This document shows, in pieces, positions 24,826 through 33,389 of a stretch of 64,000 nt of DNA (the stretch's first letter is position 1; each line of letters begins with the position of its first letter). The notes below the pieces were generated by a model, which was not told where the DNA came from, searched no databases, and was given only the letters and a program-made list of their open reading frames with translations. Source of the DNA: an uncultured Methanobrevibacter sp. (lineage in GTDB: Archaea > Methanobacteriota > Methanobacteria > Methanobacteriales > Methanobacteriaceae); NCBI RefSeq assembly GCF_900314695.1, contig NZ_OMWD01000004.1:21820-85819 (forward strand), given 5' to 3'. The translations under genes and the position numbers were made by a program.

Positions 24826-25059
24826 TTATAATAAATCATCTTCGCCTTTAAGCAAAACTTTATCACCAATTACTTTTACAAGTTCCATTGGAATTACGTT
24901 TTCGCTAGCTTTAATCTGTTCAGAGAATCCTGTTTTTTTAATTACAAGGTCAGTAATTTCAAAAGTATCCTTATCAAAAAGCACATCATTAATTTTACCG
25001 ACGATTTGAATATCGGCATCAAGAACTTCTTTTCCAAATAGTTCATCTTTAATTCTCAT
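24826..25059 (-). CDS. PRC-barrel domain protein
   Basis: A 77-residue single PRC-barrel domain: RIKDELFGKEVLDADIQIVGKI, then DVLFDKDTFEITDLVIKK. Such small beta-barrel proteins bind RNA or protein partners; the precise role in archaea is unknown. GGTGAT lies just before the ATG. A second PRC-barrel gene is at 43222-43494. Confidence 0.85.
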   Translation of the reverse strand: MRIKDELFGKEVLDADIQIVGKINDVLFDKDTFEITDLVIKKTGFSEQIKASENVIPMELVKVIGDKVLLKGEDDLL

Positions 25060-25206
25060 GTAATCACCAAAAAATTTTTATTAATATATATTAATTAGTT
25101 CATTCCCTATTATATACTTATTTTTGATTCAAAGGAAATATTGACTTGAAAATAGCAAATTGTTTTAAATACAAACAACATATTAACAATGTAATCAGGT
25201 GAATCT

Positions 25207-26595
25207 ATGGAAAATAACAATTTTAGTGTATCTCAAATAAATTCCTACTTAAAGAAAAAGTTTAACATGGACCCCAAATTAAAAAATATCCAAATCAAGG
25301 GAGAGCTTTCAAATTATAAATCTTATGCCAACGGCCATGATTATTTTACACTAAAAGATGAAAATTCACAAATTAAAGGAGTTTTATATAAAGGAAGAAA
25401 AAGGAACCTTGAATTTGAACCTGAAAATGGAATGAAGGTAATAATCAAAGGCAGTGTTGAAGTTTATGAAAAAAACGGATATTATCAGCTAAAAGCCAAT
25501 ACAATCAAAAAGGATGGAATTGGTGATTTGTATATAGCCTTTGAAAAACTAAAGAAAAAGCTTCAAAGTGAAGGATTATTTGACAAAAGACATAAAAAAG
25601 AAATACCAAAGTATCCCAAAAGAATTGGAGTCATAACTGCCAAAACCGGAGCAGCCATTAAGGATATAATCACAACCATCAACAGAAGATATCCCCAATG
25701 TGAAATTTATGTTTTCTCAACATTGGTTCAGGGAGATTTCGCAGCTCCCCAAATTGTAAGCCAACTGAAAAAATCCCAGAAATATGATTTGGACACCATT
25801 ATCATCGGCAGAGGCGGAGGAAGCATTGAAGATTTATGGCCATTCAATGAAGAAATTGTTGCAAGAGAAATATTTGATTGCAAAATACCAATAATCAGTG
25901 CTGTAGGACATGAAACCGATTTTACAATATCTGATTTTGCAGCTGATTTGAGAGCGCCTACACCAACTGCTGCGGCTGAACTTGCAGTTCCCCAAACGGA
26001 CGAATTGAATAACAGAATATATCAAATCAGTAAAAGATTAACTAAAATCATAGAAAATAAGATTTCAAACAATAAAGAAAGATTAGACAACATCTGTAAA
26101 AAGCAGATTATTAAAAATCCCGAATCAATCTATGATATCAAACAGATGCATTTAGACCAGTTAATAAATAACCTGGATCACTCTTCAAAGGATATAATCA
26201 CTAAAAATAAAAGCAAGCTACAGCTTCTTGAAAATAATGCCGTACTAAAAAATCCAAAAAACATTTACGAGAACAAAAAAACACACCTCAACAACCTGAT
26301 AAAGAATCTTAACTATTCATCAAAAAACATAATAACAGAAAACAAAAACAAATTAGAGATAATAAAAAGCTCAAAAATACTGAAAAATCCAAATGATATT
26401 AAAAATAAAAAAGAAGAAAGACTTATAGTTAATGTTGACAAGTTATCAATTTTAAATCCTCTACTGACATTGAAAAGAGGTTATTCAATAGCCAAATCGA
26501 AAGATAAAGTGATAAAAAGCGTGAAAGATGTTGAAAGTGGAGATGAAGTAGACATCAAAGTTGATGATGGAACTATAAATACAAAGGTGATATAA
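25207..26595 (+). CDS. xseA: exodeoxyribonuclease VII large subunit
   Basis: Catalytic subunit of the bacterial-type exonuclease VII, which degrades single-stranded DNA into oligonucleotides. The 462-residue protein has an N-terminal OB fold (residues 1-105, SVSQINSYLKKKF...), the catalytic domain with RIGVITAKTGAAIKDI, IIIGRGGGSIEDLWPFN, SAVGHETDFTISDFAAD and RAPTPTAAAE, then a long coiled coil holding about two and a half copies of a 48-residue repeat (residues 300-400), and the final LKRGYSIA domain. The start has AGGTGAATCT. The gene is rare in archaea. xseB follows, overlapping the stop. Confidence 0.95.
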   Translation: MENNNFSVSQINSYLKKKFNMDPKLKNIQIKGELSNYKSYANGHDYFTLKDENSQIKGVLYKGRKRNLEFEPENGMKVIIKGSVEVYEKNGYYQLKANTIKKDGIGDLYIAFEKLKKKLQSEGLFDKRHKKEIPKYPKRIGVITAKTGAAIKDIITTINRRYPQCEIYVFSTLVQGDFAAPQIVSQLKKSQKYDLDTIIIGRGGGSIEDLWPFNEEIVAREIFDCKIPIISAVGHETDFTISDFAADLRAPTPTAAAELAVPQTDELNNRIYQISKRLTKIIENKISNNKERLDNICKKQIIKNPESIYDIKQMHLDQLINNLDHSSKDIITKNKSKLQLLENNAVLKNPKNIYENKKTHLNNLIKNLNYSSKNIITENKNKLEIIKSSKILKNPNDIKNKKEERLIVNVDKLSILNPLLTLKRGYSIAKSKDKVIKSVKDVESGDEVDIKVDDGTINTKVI

Positions 26596-26813
26596 TGGAA
26601 AATTTAAGTTTTGAAGAAAGTTTAGAAAAACTGGAAGAAATTGTAAACAAATTAGAAAGCGGAAACGTCCCCCTTGATGATGCGATTGATGAATTCAACA
26701 ATGCAATGCAACTTGTAAAAGTATGTAACAATAAGTTAAACAATGCTGAACAGGCCATTGCTAAAATAGTTGAAGATAACGGAGAGTTAATCGATTTCAA
26801 TATTAACGAATGA
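26595..26813 (+). CDS. xseB: exodeoxyribonuclease VII small subunit
   Basis: A 72-residue XseB: SFEESLEKLEEIVNKLESG, then VPLDDAIDEFNNAMQLVKVC. It forms the helical partner that binds the XseA coiled coils. The ATG overlaps the xseA stop by one base (TAATG), and AAAGGTGATAT is the ribosome site inside xseA. The tail overlaps the convergent cbiZ by 11 bases. Confidence 0.94.
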   Translation: MENLSFEESLEKLEEIVNKLESGNVPLDDAIDEFNNAMQLVKVCNNKLNNAEQAIAKIVEDNGELIDFNINE

Positions 26814-27807
26814 AATAGTCTATCCAATACTCCAACAATTTTTTTATTGGATAGCTTTCACATTTATCCTTAATCGAAATGGACAGTTTCCTGGCTTCAT
26901 CCCTTTTAATTAAATTGGCATCAACTTCATCAATTAAATTTAAAATGGATGATGTTATGGCAACATTATCCTGTTTTTTCATGTCTTTTTGCAATAATTT
27001 TATAAATTCAAATTTATCATAATCCAAATTATTATAAAATTCATTGATATCCAAATAATATCGATTTAACCTAACCAATGCATTTGATTGAGACTTTTGA
27101 GAAATCCAAACCTGTTTTTTTATAGCTTTTTTAGTTGATTCAATAACGCTTTTAGCAATTAGCTCCCCCAGTTTTGAATGCTTGCCTGCATTTGTTAAAG
27201 AGTTATCCGATTCAAGATTGGAAAAGATTGCTATACCATCAGTACCTGTACCCGTTGCATATCCGTTGGAATACTGGGAAGGTATTTTCAAATCATTCAA
27301 TGCTACTGTTTTCGCTTCGGTTGCAGTCATAACCGCATCAATTAGAGTATCATCATTTAAGGCAACATTGGTTAAAATTATAGTATTAATTGTGCCGAAT
27401 TTACCATATTCCTCATAGTAAGAAGAGGAATCACCTGCCCGTGAAGCGTTTGTTCTCACGCCCGCTGTCGTAAGGACTGTAATTTCTAAGTTTTTAAAAG
27501 ATTTTTCAACAATACTTACATTATTCATTTTTGCAAGAGTGATAAGGCCAGTGGATTGTTTATAATCAATATCAAAATCATTACAGAGATTAATCAAATA
27601 TTCCCGCACATCATGGTCAGTTAGATAATCAATGTTTTCTTGAGACAAATGATGATTAAAGACTGTTTTTAAATTAGTTGAAATTCCACCATTTAATTTG
27701 GATGTTGAAATTCCCCTACGTTTAACTGAAAACTTAATAAAAATAGTGTCTTTTAAATAATATACTTCATCATCAAGTGATGTTTTGAAAATAAGCCTGT
27801 GCTTCAT
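26803..27807 (-). CDS. cbiZ: adenosylcobinamide amidohydrolase CbiZ
   Basis: Cleaves the side chain of adenosylcobinamide to adenosylcobyric acid, so that scavenged corrinoids can enter cobamide synthesis. The 334-residue protein contains LTTAGVRTNASRAGD, GTINTIILTNVALND, AVMTATEAKTVALNDLKI, ATGTGTDGIAIFSN and NAGKHSKLGELIAKSV, all CbiZ signatures. An N-terminal segment of about 100 residues and a helical C-terminal extension of about 100 residues flank them. No ribosome site precedes the ATG. cbiD lies 11.5 kb away. Confidence 0.9.
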   Translation of the reverse strand: MKHRLIFKTSLDDEVYYLKDTIFIKFSVKRRGISTSKLNGGISTNLKTVFNHHLSQENIDYLTDHDVREYLINLCNDFDIDYKQSTGLITLAKMNNVSIVEKSFKNLEITVLTTAGVRTNASRAGDSSSYYEEYGKFGTINTIILTNVALNDDTLIDAVMTATEAKTVALNDLKIPSQYSNGYATGTGTDGIAIFSNLESDNSLTNAGKHSKLGELIAKSVIESTKKAIKKQVWISQKSQSNALVRLNRYYLDINEFYNNLDYDKFEFIKLLQKDMKKQDNVAITSSILNLIDEVDANLIKRDEARKLSISIKDKCESYPIKKLLEYWIDYFIR

Positions 27808-27808
27808 A

Positions 27809-27845
27809 AAAATAAAAAAAGAAAAGAAATTATAAAAATTTCTTT
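27809..27845 (-). terminator. intrinsic terminator of the thermosome gene
   Basis: On the minus strand AAAGAAATT, five bases and AATTTCTTT form a perfect 9-bp stem directly after the thermosome stop, followed by TCTTTTTTTATTTTT. Confidence 0.75.
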
Positions 27846-27849
27846 AGAT

Positions 27850-29460
27850 TTACATCATTGGAGGCATTCCGCCCATTGCGGAAGGATCCATACCCATGTC
27901 TTCAGGGCCTTTTGTGGATGCAATTACATCATCGATTCTTAAAATCATTTCAGCTGCTTCAGATGCAGATTGGATTGCTTGTTTTTTGACACGTTTAGGT
28001 TCAATTACACCAGCTTCTTTCATATCTGCTACTTCACCAGTGAATACATCTAATCCCATGTAGAATGAGTCTTCTTGTGCAGCTCTTAAATCTACTAATG
28101 AGTCGATGCTGTCTAAACCTGCGTTTTCAGCTAAGGTTTTTGGTACGATTTCTAAAGCTTCTGCAAATGCGTTTACAGCTAATTGTTCTCTTCCAGAAAT
28201 GGATTCTGCGTAATCTTTGAGTTTTTTAGCCATTGCAATTTCAGGAGCTCCTCCACCAGCAACAACTTTGTCATCTTCTACAGTAGCTGCTACAACACCG
28301 ATTGCATCTTCAATTGCTCTTACAATTTCATCTACAATGTGTTTGGTACTACCTCTTACGAATAAGGTTACTGATTTTGCACCGGAACATTCTTCTACGA
28401 AGATCATGTCTTCACCGGAGATTTTTCTTTCTTCAACAGTTCCAGCAATACCTAAATCATCTTCAGTTAAGTCATCTAAGTTAGTTACAACATTAGCACC
28501 GGTTGCTCTGGATAATTTTTCAATGTCAGATTTTTTAACTCTTCTTACAGCTAAAACGCCAGCTTTGGATAAGTAGTGTTGTGCTAAATCATCAATACCT
28601 TTTTGTGCGAATAATACGTTTGCACCAGCGCCAACTACTTTATCTACCATGTCTTTAACCATTTTTTCTTCTTGTTCAATGAAAGCTTGCATTTGAGCAG
28701 GGTCAGTAATGGTAATTTCAGCGTCCATTTCAGTTTCTTTTACTTCTAATGGAGCGTTGATTAATGCGATTTTTGCATCTTTGATTTCAGATGGCATACC
28801 TGGGTGTACTCTTTCTTTGTCTACAATTACACCTTCAACTAAGTTGGATTCTTCAACAACAGCACCATCTTTTTTCTCGATTTTGATGTTATCGATATCA
28901 ACTTCACCGTCTTCTTCTACTGCTTCAACAGCTTCAACGATTAATTTTGCTAATGGTTCACGAGCTGCTTCGGTTCCTTTACCGGTCATAGCAGTCATAG
29001 CTACTTTGAGTAAAATTTCAGAATCTACGTCATCGATTGCGATTTCATCTAAGATTTCTTGTGCTTTTTCTGCTGCTTTTCTGTATCCCATAGCTATGAT
29101 AGTTGGGTGAATGTCAGAATCGAGTAAGTTTTCGGATTTTTTTAATAATTCTCCAGCAATGATAACTGCAGTAGTAGTTCCATCTCCAACTTCATCTTCT
29201 TGGGTTTTTGCAACTTCTACGAGCATTTTTGCTGCAGGATGTTCAATATCCATTTCTTTTAAGATTGTTACACCGTCATTGGTTACTACAATATCACCAA
29301 GTCCGTCAACTAACATTTTGTCCATTCCTTTTGGACCTAAAGTAGTTCTTACAGTTTCAGCTAATACTTTTCCAGCTAAAATGTTATTTCTTTGTGCATC
29401 TCTACCGACAGACCTGTTAGTACCTTCAGGTAAAATAAAAATTGGTTGTCCTTGTGCCAT
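27850..29460 (-). CDS. thermosome subunit (group II chaperonin)
   Basis: ATP-driven protein-folding chamber of archaea. The 536-residue protein carries the apical, intermediate and equatorial signatures: RTTLGPKGMDKMLVD, ITNDG-type VVTNDGVTILKEMDIEHPAAK, DEVGDGTTTAVIIAGELL, and ends in the GGMPPMM tail typical of thermosomes. An AAAGGTGAT site lies close to the ATG. A palindrome flush with the TATA box suggests heat-shock control. It is a single gene here; other subunits may lie elsewhere. Confidence 0.97.
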   Translation of the reverse strand: MAQGQPIFILPEGTNRSVGRDAQRNNILAGKVLAETVRTTLGPKGMDKMLVDGLGDIVVTNDGVTILKEMDIEHPAAKMLVEVAKTQEDEVGDGTTTAVIIAGELLKKSENLLDSDIHPTIIAMGYRKAAEKAQEILDEIAIDDVDSEILLKVAMTAMTGKGTEAAREPLAKLIVEAVEAVEEDGEVDIDNIKIEKKDGAVVEESNLVEGVIVDKERVHPGMPSEIKDAKIALINAPLEVKETEMDAEITITDPAQMQAFIEQEEKMVKDMVDKVVGAGANVLFAQKGIDDLAQHYLSKAGVLAVRRVKKSDIEKLSRATGANVVTNLDDLTEDDLGIAGTVEERKISGEDMIFVEECSGAKSVTLFVRGSTKHIVDEIVRAIEDAIGVVAATVEDDKVVAGGGAPEIAMAKKLKDYAESISGREQLAVNAFAEALEIVPKTLAENAGLDSIDSLVDLRAAQEDSFYMGLDVFTGEVADMKEAGVIEPKRVKKQAIQSASEAAEMILRIDDVIASTKGPEDMGMDPSAMGGMPPMM

Positions 29461-29572
29461 TAATAATCACCTTTTTTTAATTTTATAAAATAATTAGATC
29501 AGTTTAAATATCAACATGAGAAAATAAGTTTTAGTGTTGACTAAACCTTTCTACATAATACATGAGTTTAAG

Positions 29573-29600
29573 GTTATATAAATACTTTATGGTATAAAGT
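29573..29600 (-). promoter_or_regulatory. thermosome promoter with palindrome at the BRE position
   Basis: On the minus strand ACTTTAT-ACC-ATAAAGT (29584-29600) is a perfect 7-bp inverted repeat that runs straight into the TATA box ATTTATATAAC (29573-29583). The expected start near 29550 leaves a roughly 90-base leader. The position of the palindrome, at the TFB recognition element, fits a heat-shock repressor. The remaining part of the 369-base gap shows no gene. Confidence 0.55.
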
Positions 29601-29807
29601 AAATAAAAGTAAGAAAAATAATATCAAACATCATCCCAAAAAAATTAATCCAATATAATAAGATTATGCTTTGATAATTTTAATAGATTTGAAATAAAAA
29701 CATCATATAATCACAGGAAAAATAAAAAATTATAAAGTGAATCACCAAAAAAAACACATACCCACAAGAGCATATAGGTCATTCACCAACAAAGTTGAAT
29801 TATATTG

Positions 29808-29838
29808 AAAAAAAATAATAAGGGTAGAATTATCTACC
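29808..29838 (-). terminator. terminator overlapping the coiled-coil gene stop
   Basis: On the minus strand GGTAGA-TAAT-TCTACC starts in the last two sense codons, includes the TAA stop in its loop, and is followed by a T-rich run. Confidence 0.6.
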
Positions 29839-31266
29839 TTGTTTTTTCTCTAATCTAAAAGGAGGAGTTGAATCCATGGTTTCATAAGCTTCTTGTTCTT
29901 CTTGAAGCTCATTAAAGAAAGTATTGATTTCTTCCAACCTTTTGATTTTATCATTTTTCCTATTTAACTCATTTTGAAGTTTAATATAATCTTCTTTTGG
30001 AATAGTTTGTTCCCTTAAATATTTAAGTTCACTATCTTTTGAATTAATTTCGCCCTGAAGTTCAGTTTGAAGGGAAATGTAATCCTCACGAGGAATAGTT
30101 TTTTCTTTTAAATATTCAAGTTCCTTATCTTTAGCTACAATTTCAGTTTCCAATTTGTTTTGAAGAGAAACATATTCTTCACGAGGAATAGTCTTTTCTT
30201 TTAAATATTCAAGCTCGTTATTCTTAGCAACAATTTCATTCTCAAATTTGTTTTGAAGAGAAACATATTCTTCACGAGGAATAGTCTTTTCTTTTAAATA
30301 TTCAAGCTCGTTATTCTTAGCTACAATTTCAGTTTCCAATTTGTTTTGAAGAGAAACATATTCTTCACGAGGAATAGTTTTTTCTTTTAAATATTCAAGT
30401 TCTGTGCTTGTAGCAGCAAGTTTAGTTTCCAATTGGTTTTTAACAGAAATATACTCTTCTTTAGGAATTGTTTTTTCTTTAAGATTATTTAATAATGTGT
30501 CCAAATTACTAATTTCAGTTTCAAATTTGGATTGCAAATCATCATACTCTTCTTTAGGGATAGTTTGTTCTTTTAAAGTAGCAATTTCTGCATCCATTTC
30601 ACTGATTTCAGATTCGAATTTGGATTGCAAATCATCATACTCTTCTTTAGGGATAGTTTGTTCTTTTAAAAGATTTATTTGATTATCCCTTTCAGAAATT
30701 TCACTATCTTTAAGTGAAAGTTCACTATTCTTAAGCTCGATTTGTTTTTCAAGTTCCATAATCTGATTTTGAACTTCAACGTTATTCTCTAGTTTAATGA
30801 TCTTGATTTTATACTCATCGATTGTTCTTGAAAGAGAATTAATTTGAGCATCTTTTTCAGCTACACTTCTGAAAGATTCGTTCAACCTTTCATTAACATC
30901 AGCCAATTCCTTTTTCTTATACTCTTTCAACTGTTCAGCAAAATATTCCTTGATTTCATCAAGAGAATTATTTACATAATCCAATTCATAAATCCTGTCT
31001 TCTTGATTTTTAATCAGAATATCCTTTTCATCAAGTTGTTTTTTCAAAAGATTAATTTCATCTTCAGCCTTGAATTTAATAACAGAAACTTCTTTTTCTT
31101 TCTCTACAATGTCTTTTTCGAGTTCTTTTATCCTTAATGGAGTGTTATCATTTGCTCTTTCGACTTCGAGCTTTGTTAATTCTAATTTAAGCCGATTAAG
31201 CTCCAATAGGCAAGACCGAATTAAAGATTGTAATGTATCTTTTTCAGCATCAATTCCTATTTCCAT
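29830..31266 (-). CDS. coiled-coil protein with eight 31-residue repeats
   Basis: A 478-residue soluble protein that is almost entirely helical and charged. Residues 1-203 are ordinary coiled coil. From residue 204 to about 446 it consists of eight tandem copies of a 31-residue unit beginning TIPKEEY or TIPREEY and ending ELEYLKEK. The Pro in each unit would break or kink the helix at regular steps. There is no membrane segment or signal. The ATG follows AAGGGATAGA. It stands alone, with a terminator on its stop codon. Function unknown; a structural or spacer role is a guess. Confidence 0.85.
   Translation of the reverse strand: MEIGIDAEKDTLQSLIRSCLLELNRLKLELTKLEVERANDNTPLRIKELEKDIVEKEKEVSVIKFKAEDEINLLKKQLDEKDILIKNQEDRIYELDYVNNSLDEIKEYFAEQLKEYKKKELADVNERLNESFRSVAEKDAQINSLSRTIDEYKIKIIKLENNVEVQNQIMELEKQIELKNSELSLKDSEISERDNQINLLKEQTIPKEEYDDLQSKFESEISEMDAEIATLKEQTIPKEEYDDLQSKFETEISNLDTLLNNLKEKTIPKEEYISVKNQLETKLAATSTELEYLKEKTIPREEYVSLQNKLETEIVAKNNELEYLKEKTIPREEYVSLQNKFENEIVAKNNELEYLKEKTIPREEYVSLQNKLETEIVAKDKELEYLKEKTIPREDYISLQTELQGEINSKDSELKYLREQTIPKEDYIKLQNELNRKNDKIKRLEEINTFFNELQEEQEAYETMDSTPPFRLEKKQGR
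29929..30657 (-). repeat. eight tandem 93-bp coding repeats
   Basis: In-frame repeats inside the coiled-coil gene. The three central copies (about 30100-30380) are nearly identical at the DNA level, while the outer copies have diverged. This pattern points to recent expansion from the centre. They code for the TIPxEEY units described for the protein. Confidence 0.9.
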
Positions 31267-31480
31267 TCTATCCCTTAGTTAAAATTTTTATCCCAATACC
31301 GATTTCAAATTACAAATATTAATGAATTTGAAAATTTCGATATATTGTACAATATAATTCCTTGATATAAAATATTAATTTTATACTATTTAAATTAAAC
31401 CCTTAAAATAACCTAAAAATAAAATTAAAAACAATAAGAAAACAGATTGAAAAAATAAAAAATATTAAAAAAAATAATAG

Positions 31481-31511
31481 AAAAAAAGAGATAAAATCAC
31501 AAGATTTTATC
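31481..31511 (-). terminator. terminator overlapping the asd stop
   Basis: On the minus strand GATAAAATC-TTGT-GATTTTATC is a perfect 9-bp stem. The left arm and loop contain the last codons and the TGA stop of asd, and TCTTTTTTTC follows. It ends the lysC-dapA-dapB-asd operon. Confidence 0.75.
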
Positions 31512-32546
31512 ATTAATCAATTCAGCATTCAATATGGAAGCTCCAGCAGCACCACGAATAGTATTATGACCTACAAGAACATATTTAAAGCTATTATCAA
31601 ATACTGTGTCTTTTCTTAATCTACCAACACTAACAGCCATACCATTTCCTGCATTTCTATCCATTCTAGGTTGTGGTCTGTTTTCTTCTTCACGAACAAT
31701 CACAGGATTTTCAGGAGCTGAGAACAAATCAAGTTCTTGTGGCAATCCTTTGAAGTTAGCCATACTATCTTTAACATCTTCAATGTCAAAGTCATCATCC
31801 AACTCAATGAACACCGCTTCAGTATGACCATCAATTACAGCTACCCTATGACATGATGCACTTAATTTGAAATCTGCACGAACCACATCATTACCATCAT
31901 AAGAACCTAAAAGATACAATGATTCGCTTTCCATTTTCTCTTCTTCACTTCCTATGTATGGTACGAGATTATCTACAATAGCCATTGACGGAACACCATT
32001 ATATCCTGCGCCGGATACAGCCTGCATGGTTGAAACTCTAATGGAGTTTACATTAAAATTATCAACAACAGGTTTTAATGTTAAAGCTAAAGCAATAGTG
32101 GAACAATTAGGATTGGTAACAATGAATCCGTCCCAGTCATTTTCCTTTTGTTGAGCATCAATCATATCTAAGCATTCAGGATTTACTTCAGGAATTACTA
32201 ATGGAATATTCTTTTTCATCCTGTGAGCGCTGGCATTACTTGCAACAACATAGTCTTTAGCAAATTCTTTTTCAACTTTTAGTGCAAAATCAGTTGGAAG
32301 AGATGAAAATACAATATCCACATCATTATCCATTGCATCAGGATTAGTTTCAACTACTTCAATGTCCCTAACAGATTCTGGCATTTCATTATCCATATAC
32401 CATGTTGTGGCATCTTCATATCTTTTACCAGCAGACCTTGAAGAAGCAGCCAATGCAGTAATTTCAAAATCAGGATGATCAGCTAACAATTGTATAAATC
32501 TTTGACCTACCATTCCTGTAGCACCAAGAATACCAACATTTACCAT
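31497..32546 (-). CDS. asd: aspartate-semialdehyde dehydrogenase
   Basis: Reduces aspartyl phosphate to aspartate semialdehyde, the branch point to lysine, threonine and methionine. The 349-residue archaeal-type enzyme has the NADP-binding GILGATGMVGQRF, the catalytic Cys in NPNCSTIA and the late SCHRVAVIDGHTEAV with active-site His. The ATG at 32544-32546 follows GGTGAT; the longer frame begins with a GTG inside that site. Last gene of the lysine operon, 9 bases after dapB. Confidence 0.96.
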   Translation of the reverse strand: MVNVGILGATGMVGQRFIQLLADHPDFEITALAASSRSAGKRYEDATTWYMDNEMPESVRDIEVVETNPDAMDNDVDIVFSSLPTDFALKVEKEFAKDYVVASNASAHRMKKNIPLVIPEVNPECLDMIDAQQKENDWDGFIVTNPNCSTIALALTLKPVVDNFNVNSIRVSTMQAVSGAGYNGVPSMAIVDNLVPYIGSEEEKMESESLYLLGSYDGNDVVRADFKLSASCHRVAVIDGHTEAVFIELDDDFDIEDVKDSMANFKGLPQELDLFSAPENPVIVREEENRPQPRMDRNAGNGMAVSVGRLRKDTVFDNSFKYVLVGHNTIRGAAGASILNAELINDKIL

Positions 32547-32555
32547 ATTAATCAC

Positions 32556-33377
32556 CTATTCTAAACCTAAAACATCATTCATACTGCTTACAACACCTTT
32601 TTCAGCAGTAGGAACAAAACGAATTGCTCTAATAACACCAGCAATAAATACTTCTCTAGTATGAGCTTGGTGTTTAACTTCTATTCTTTCACCGTCACCA
32701 ACAAACATTACAGTGTGGTCACCTACGATATCTCCACCACGAACAGCATGGATACCAATTTCTTCCTTGGTTCTTTTTCCAACCATTCCCTCTCTACCAT
32801 AAACGCCAACTTCTTCAGGGTCACGGTCAAGAGCATCAGCAATTACTTCAAATGCAGTAACTGCAGTTCCGGATGGTGCATCCTGTTTTTGATTGTGATG
32901 CGCTTCAATAATTTCAATATCAAAATCATATAATAATGGAGCTAACTTCTTTAAAGTGTTGAAGAATACATTAACTCCGATAGCCATATTTGATGAAATA
33001 ACTGCAGAAACATTATTTTCTTTAATGTTTTTGATGTTCTCTTCCATTTGTTCTTCTGACATTCCAGTAGTACCGACAACAACGGAAACTCCACATCCAG
33101 TTGCACGTTTAATAGTATCAACAGCTGCATGAGCGATTGTGAAATCAACAAGAACATCTGCACCGGATGTTTTTAATGCTTCTTCTAAATTTTGAGATCC
33201 AGTAATTTTAACGCCTATTTCGCCAATTCCAGCTTGAATTCCAGCATCTTTTCCTTCAAGAGGAGTATTTGGAATTTCAATAGCTGCAACAACTTCCATA
33301 TCATCTTGTTGTGATATTTTTCTAATAATACCGGAGCCCATTCTTCCTGCTGCTCCAGTAACTGCTACTTTAATCAT
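32556..33377 (-). CDS. dapB: 4-hydroxy-tetrahydrodipicolinate reductase
   Basis: Second committed step of the diaminopimelate route to lysine. The 273-residue protein has VAVTGAAGRMGSGI for nucleotide binding, VVVGTTGMSEEQ, and the catalytic EAHHNQKQDAPSGTA. The length is normal. The ATG follows AAAGGTTAT. It lies 12 bases downstream of dapA. Confidence 0.96.
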   Translation of the reverse strand: MIKVAVTGAAGRMGSGIIRKISQQDDMEVVAAIEIPNTPLEGKDAGIQAGIGEIGVKITGSQNLEEALKTSGADVLVDFTIAHAAVDTIKRATGCGVSVVVGTTGMSEEQMEENIKNIKENNVSAVISSNMAIGVNVFFNTLKKLAPLLYDFDIEIIEAHHNQKQDAPSGTAVTAFEVIADALDRDPEEVGVYGREGMVGKRTKEEIGIHAVRGGDIVGDHTVMFVGDGERIEVKHQAHTREVFIAGVIRAIRFVPTAEKGVVSSMNDVLGLE

Positions 33378-33389
33378 AATATAACCTTT

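Noticed and set aside
28183..29488. Ser-rich plus-strand open frames opposite the thermosome gene
   Set aside because: They mirror the codon bias of the thermosome gene, have no ribosome sites and no protein-like motifs.
29929..30657. Regular 93-base repeats considered as a CRISPR array
   Set aside because: The repeats are contiguous and in frame in a coding gene, with no unique spacers between them.
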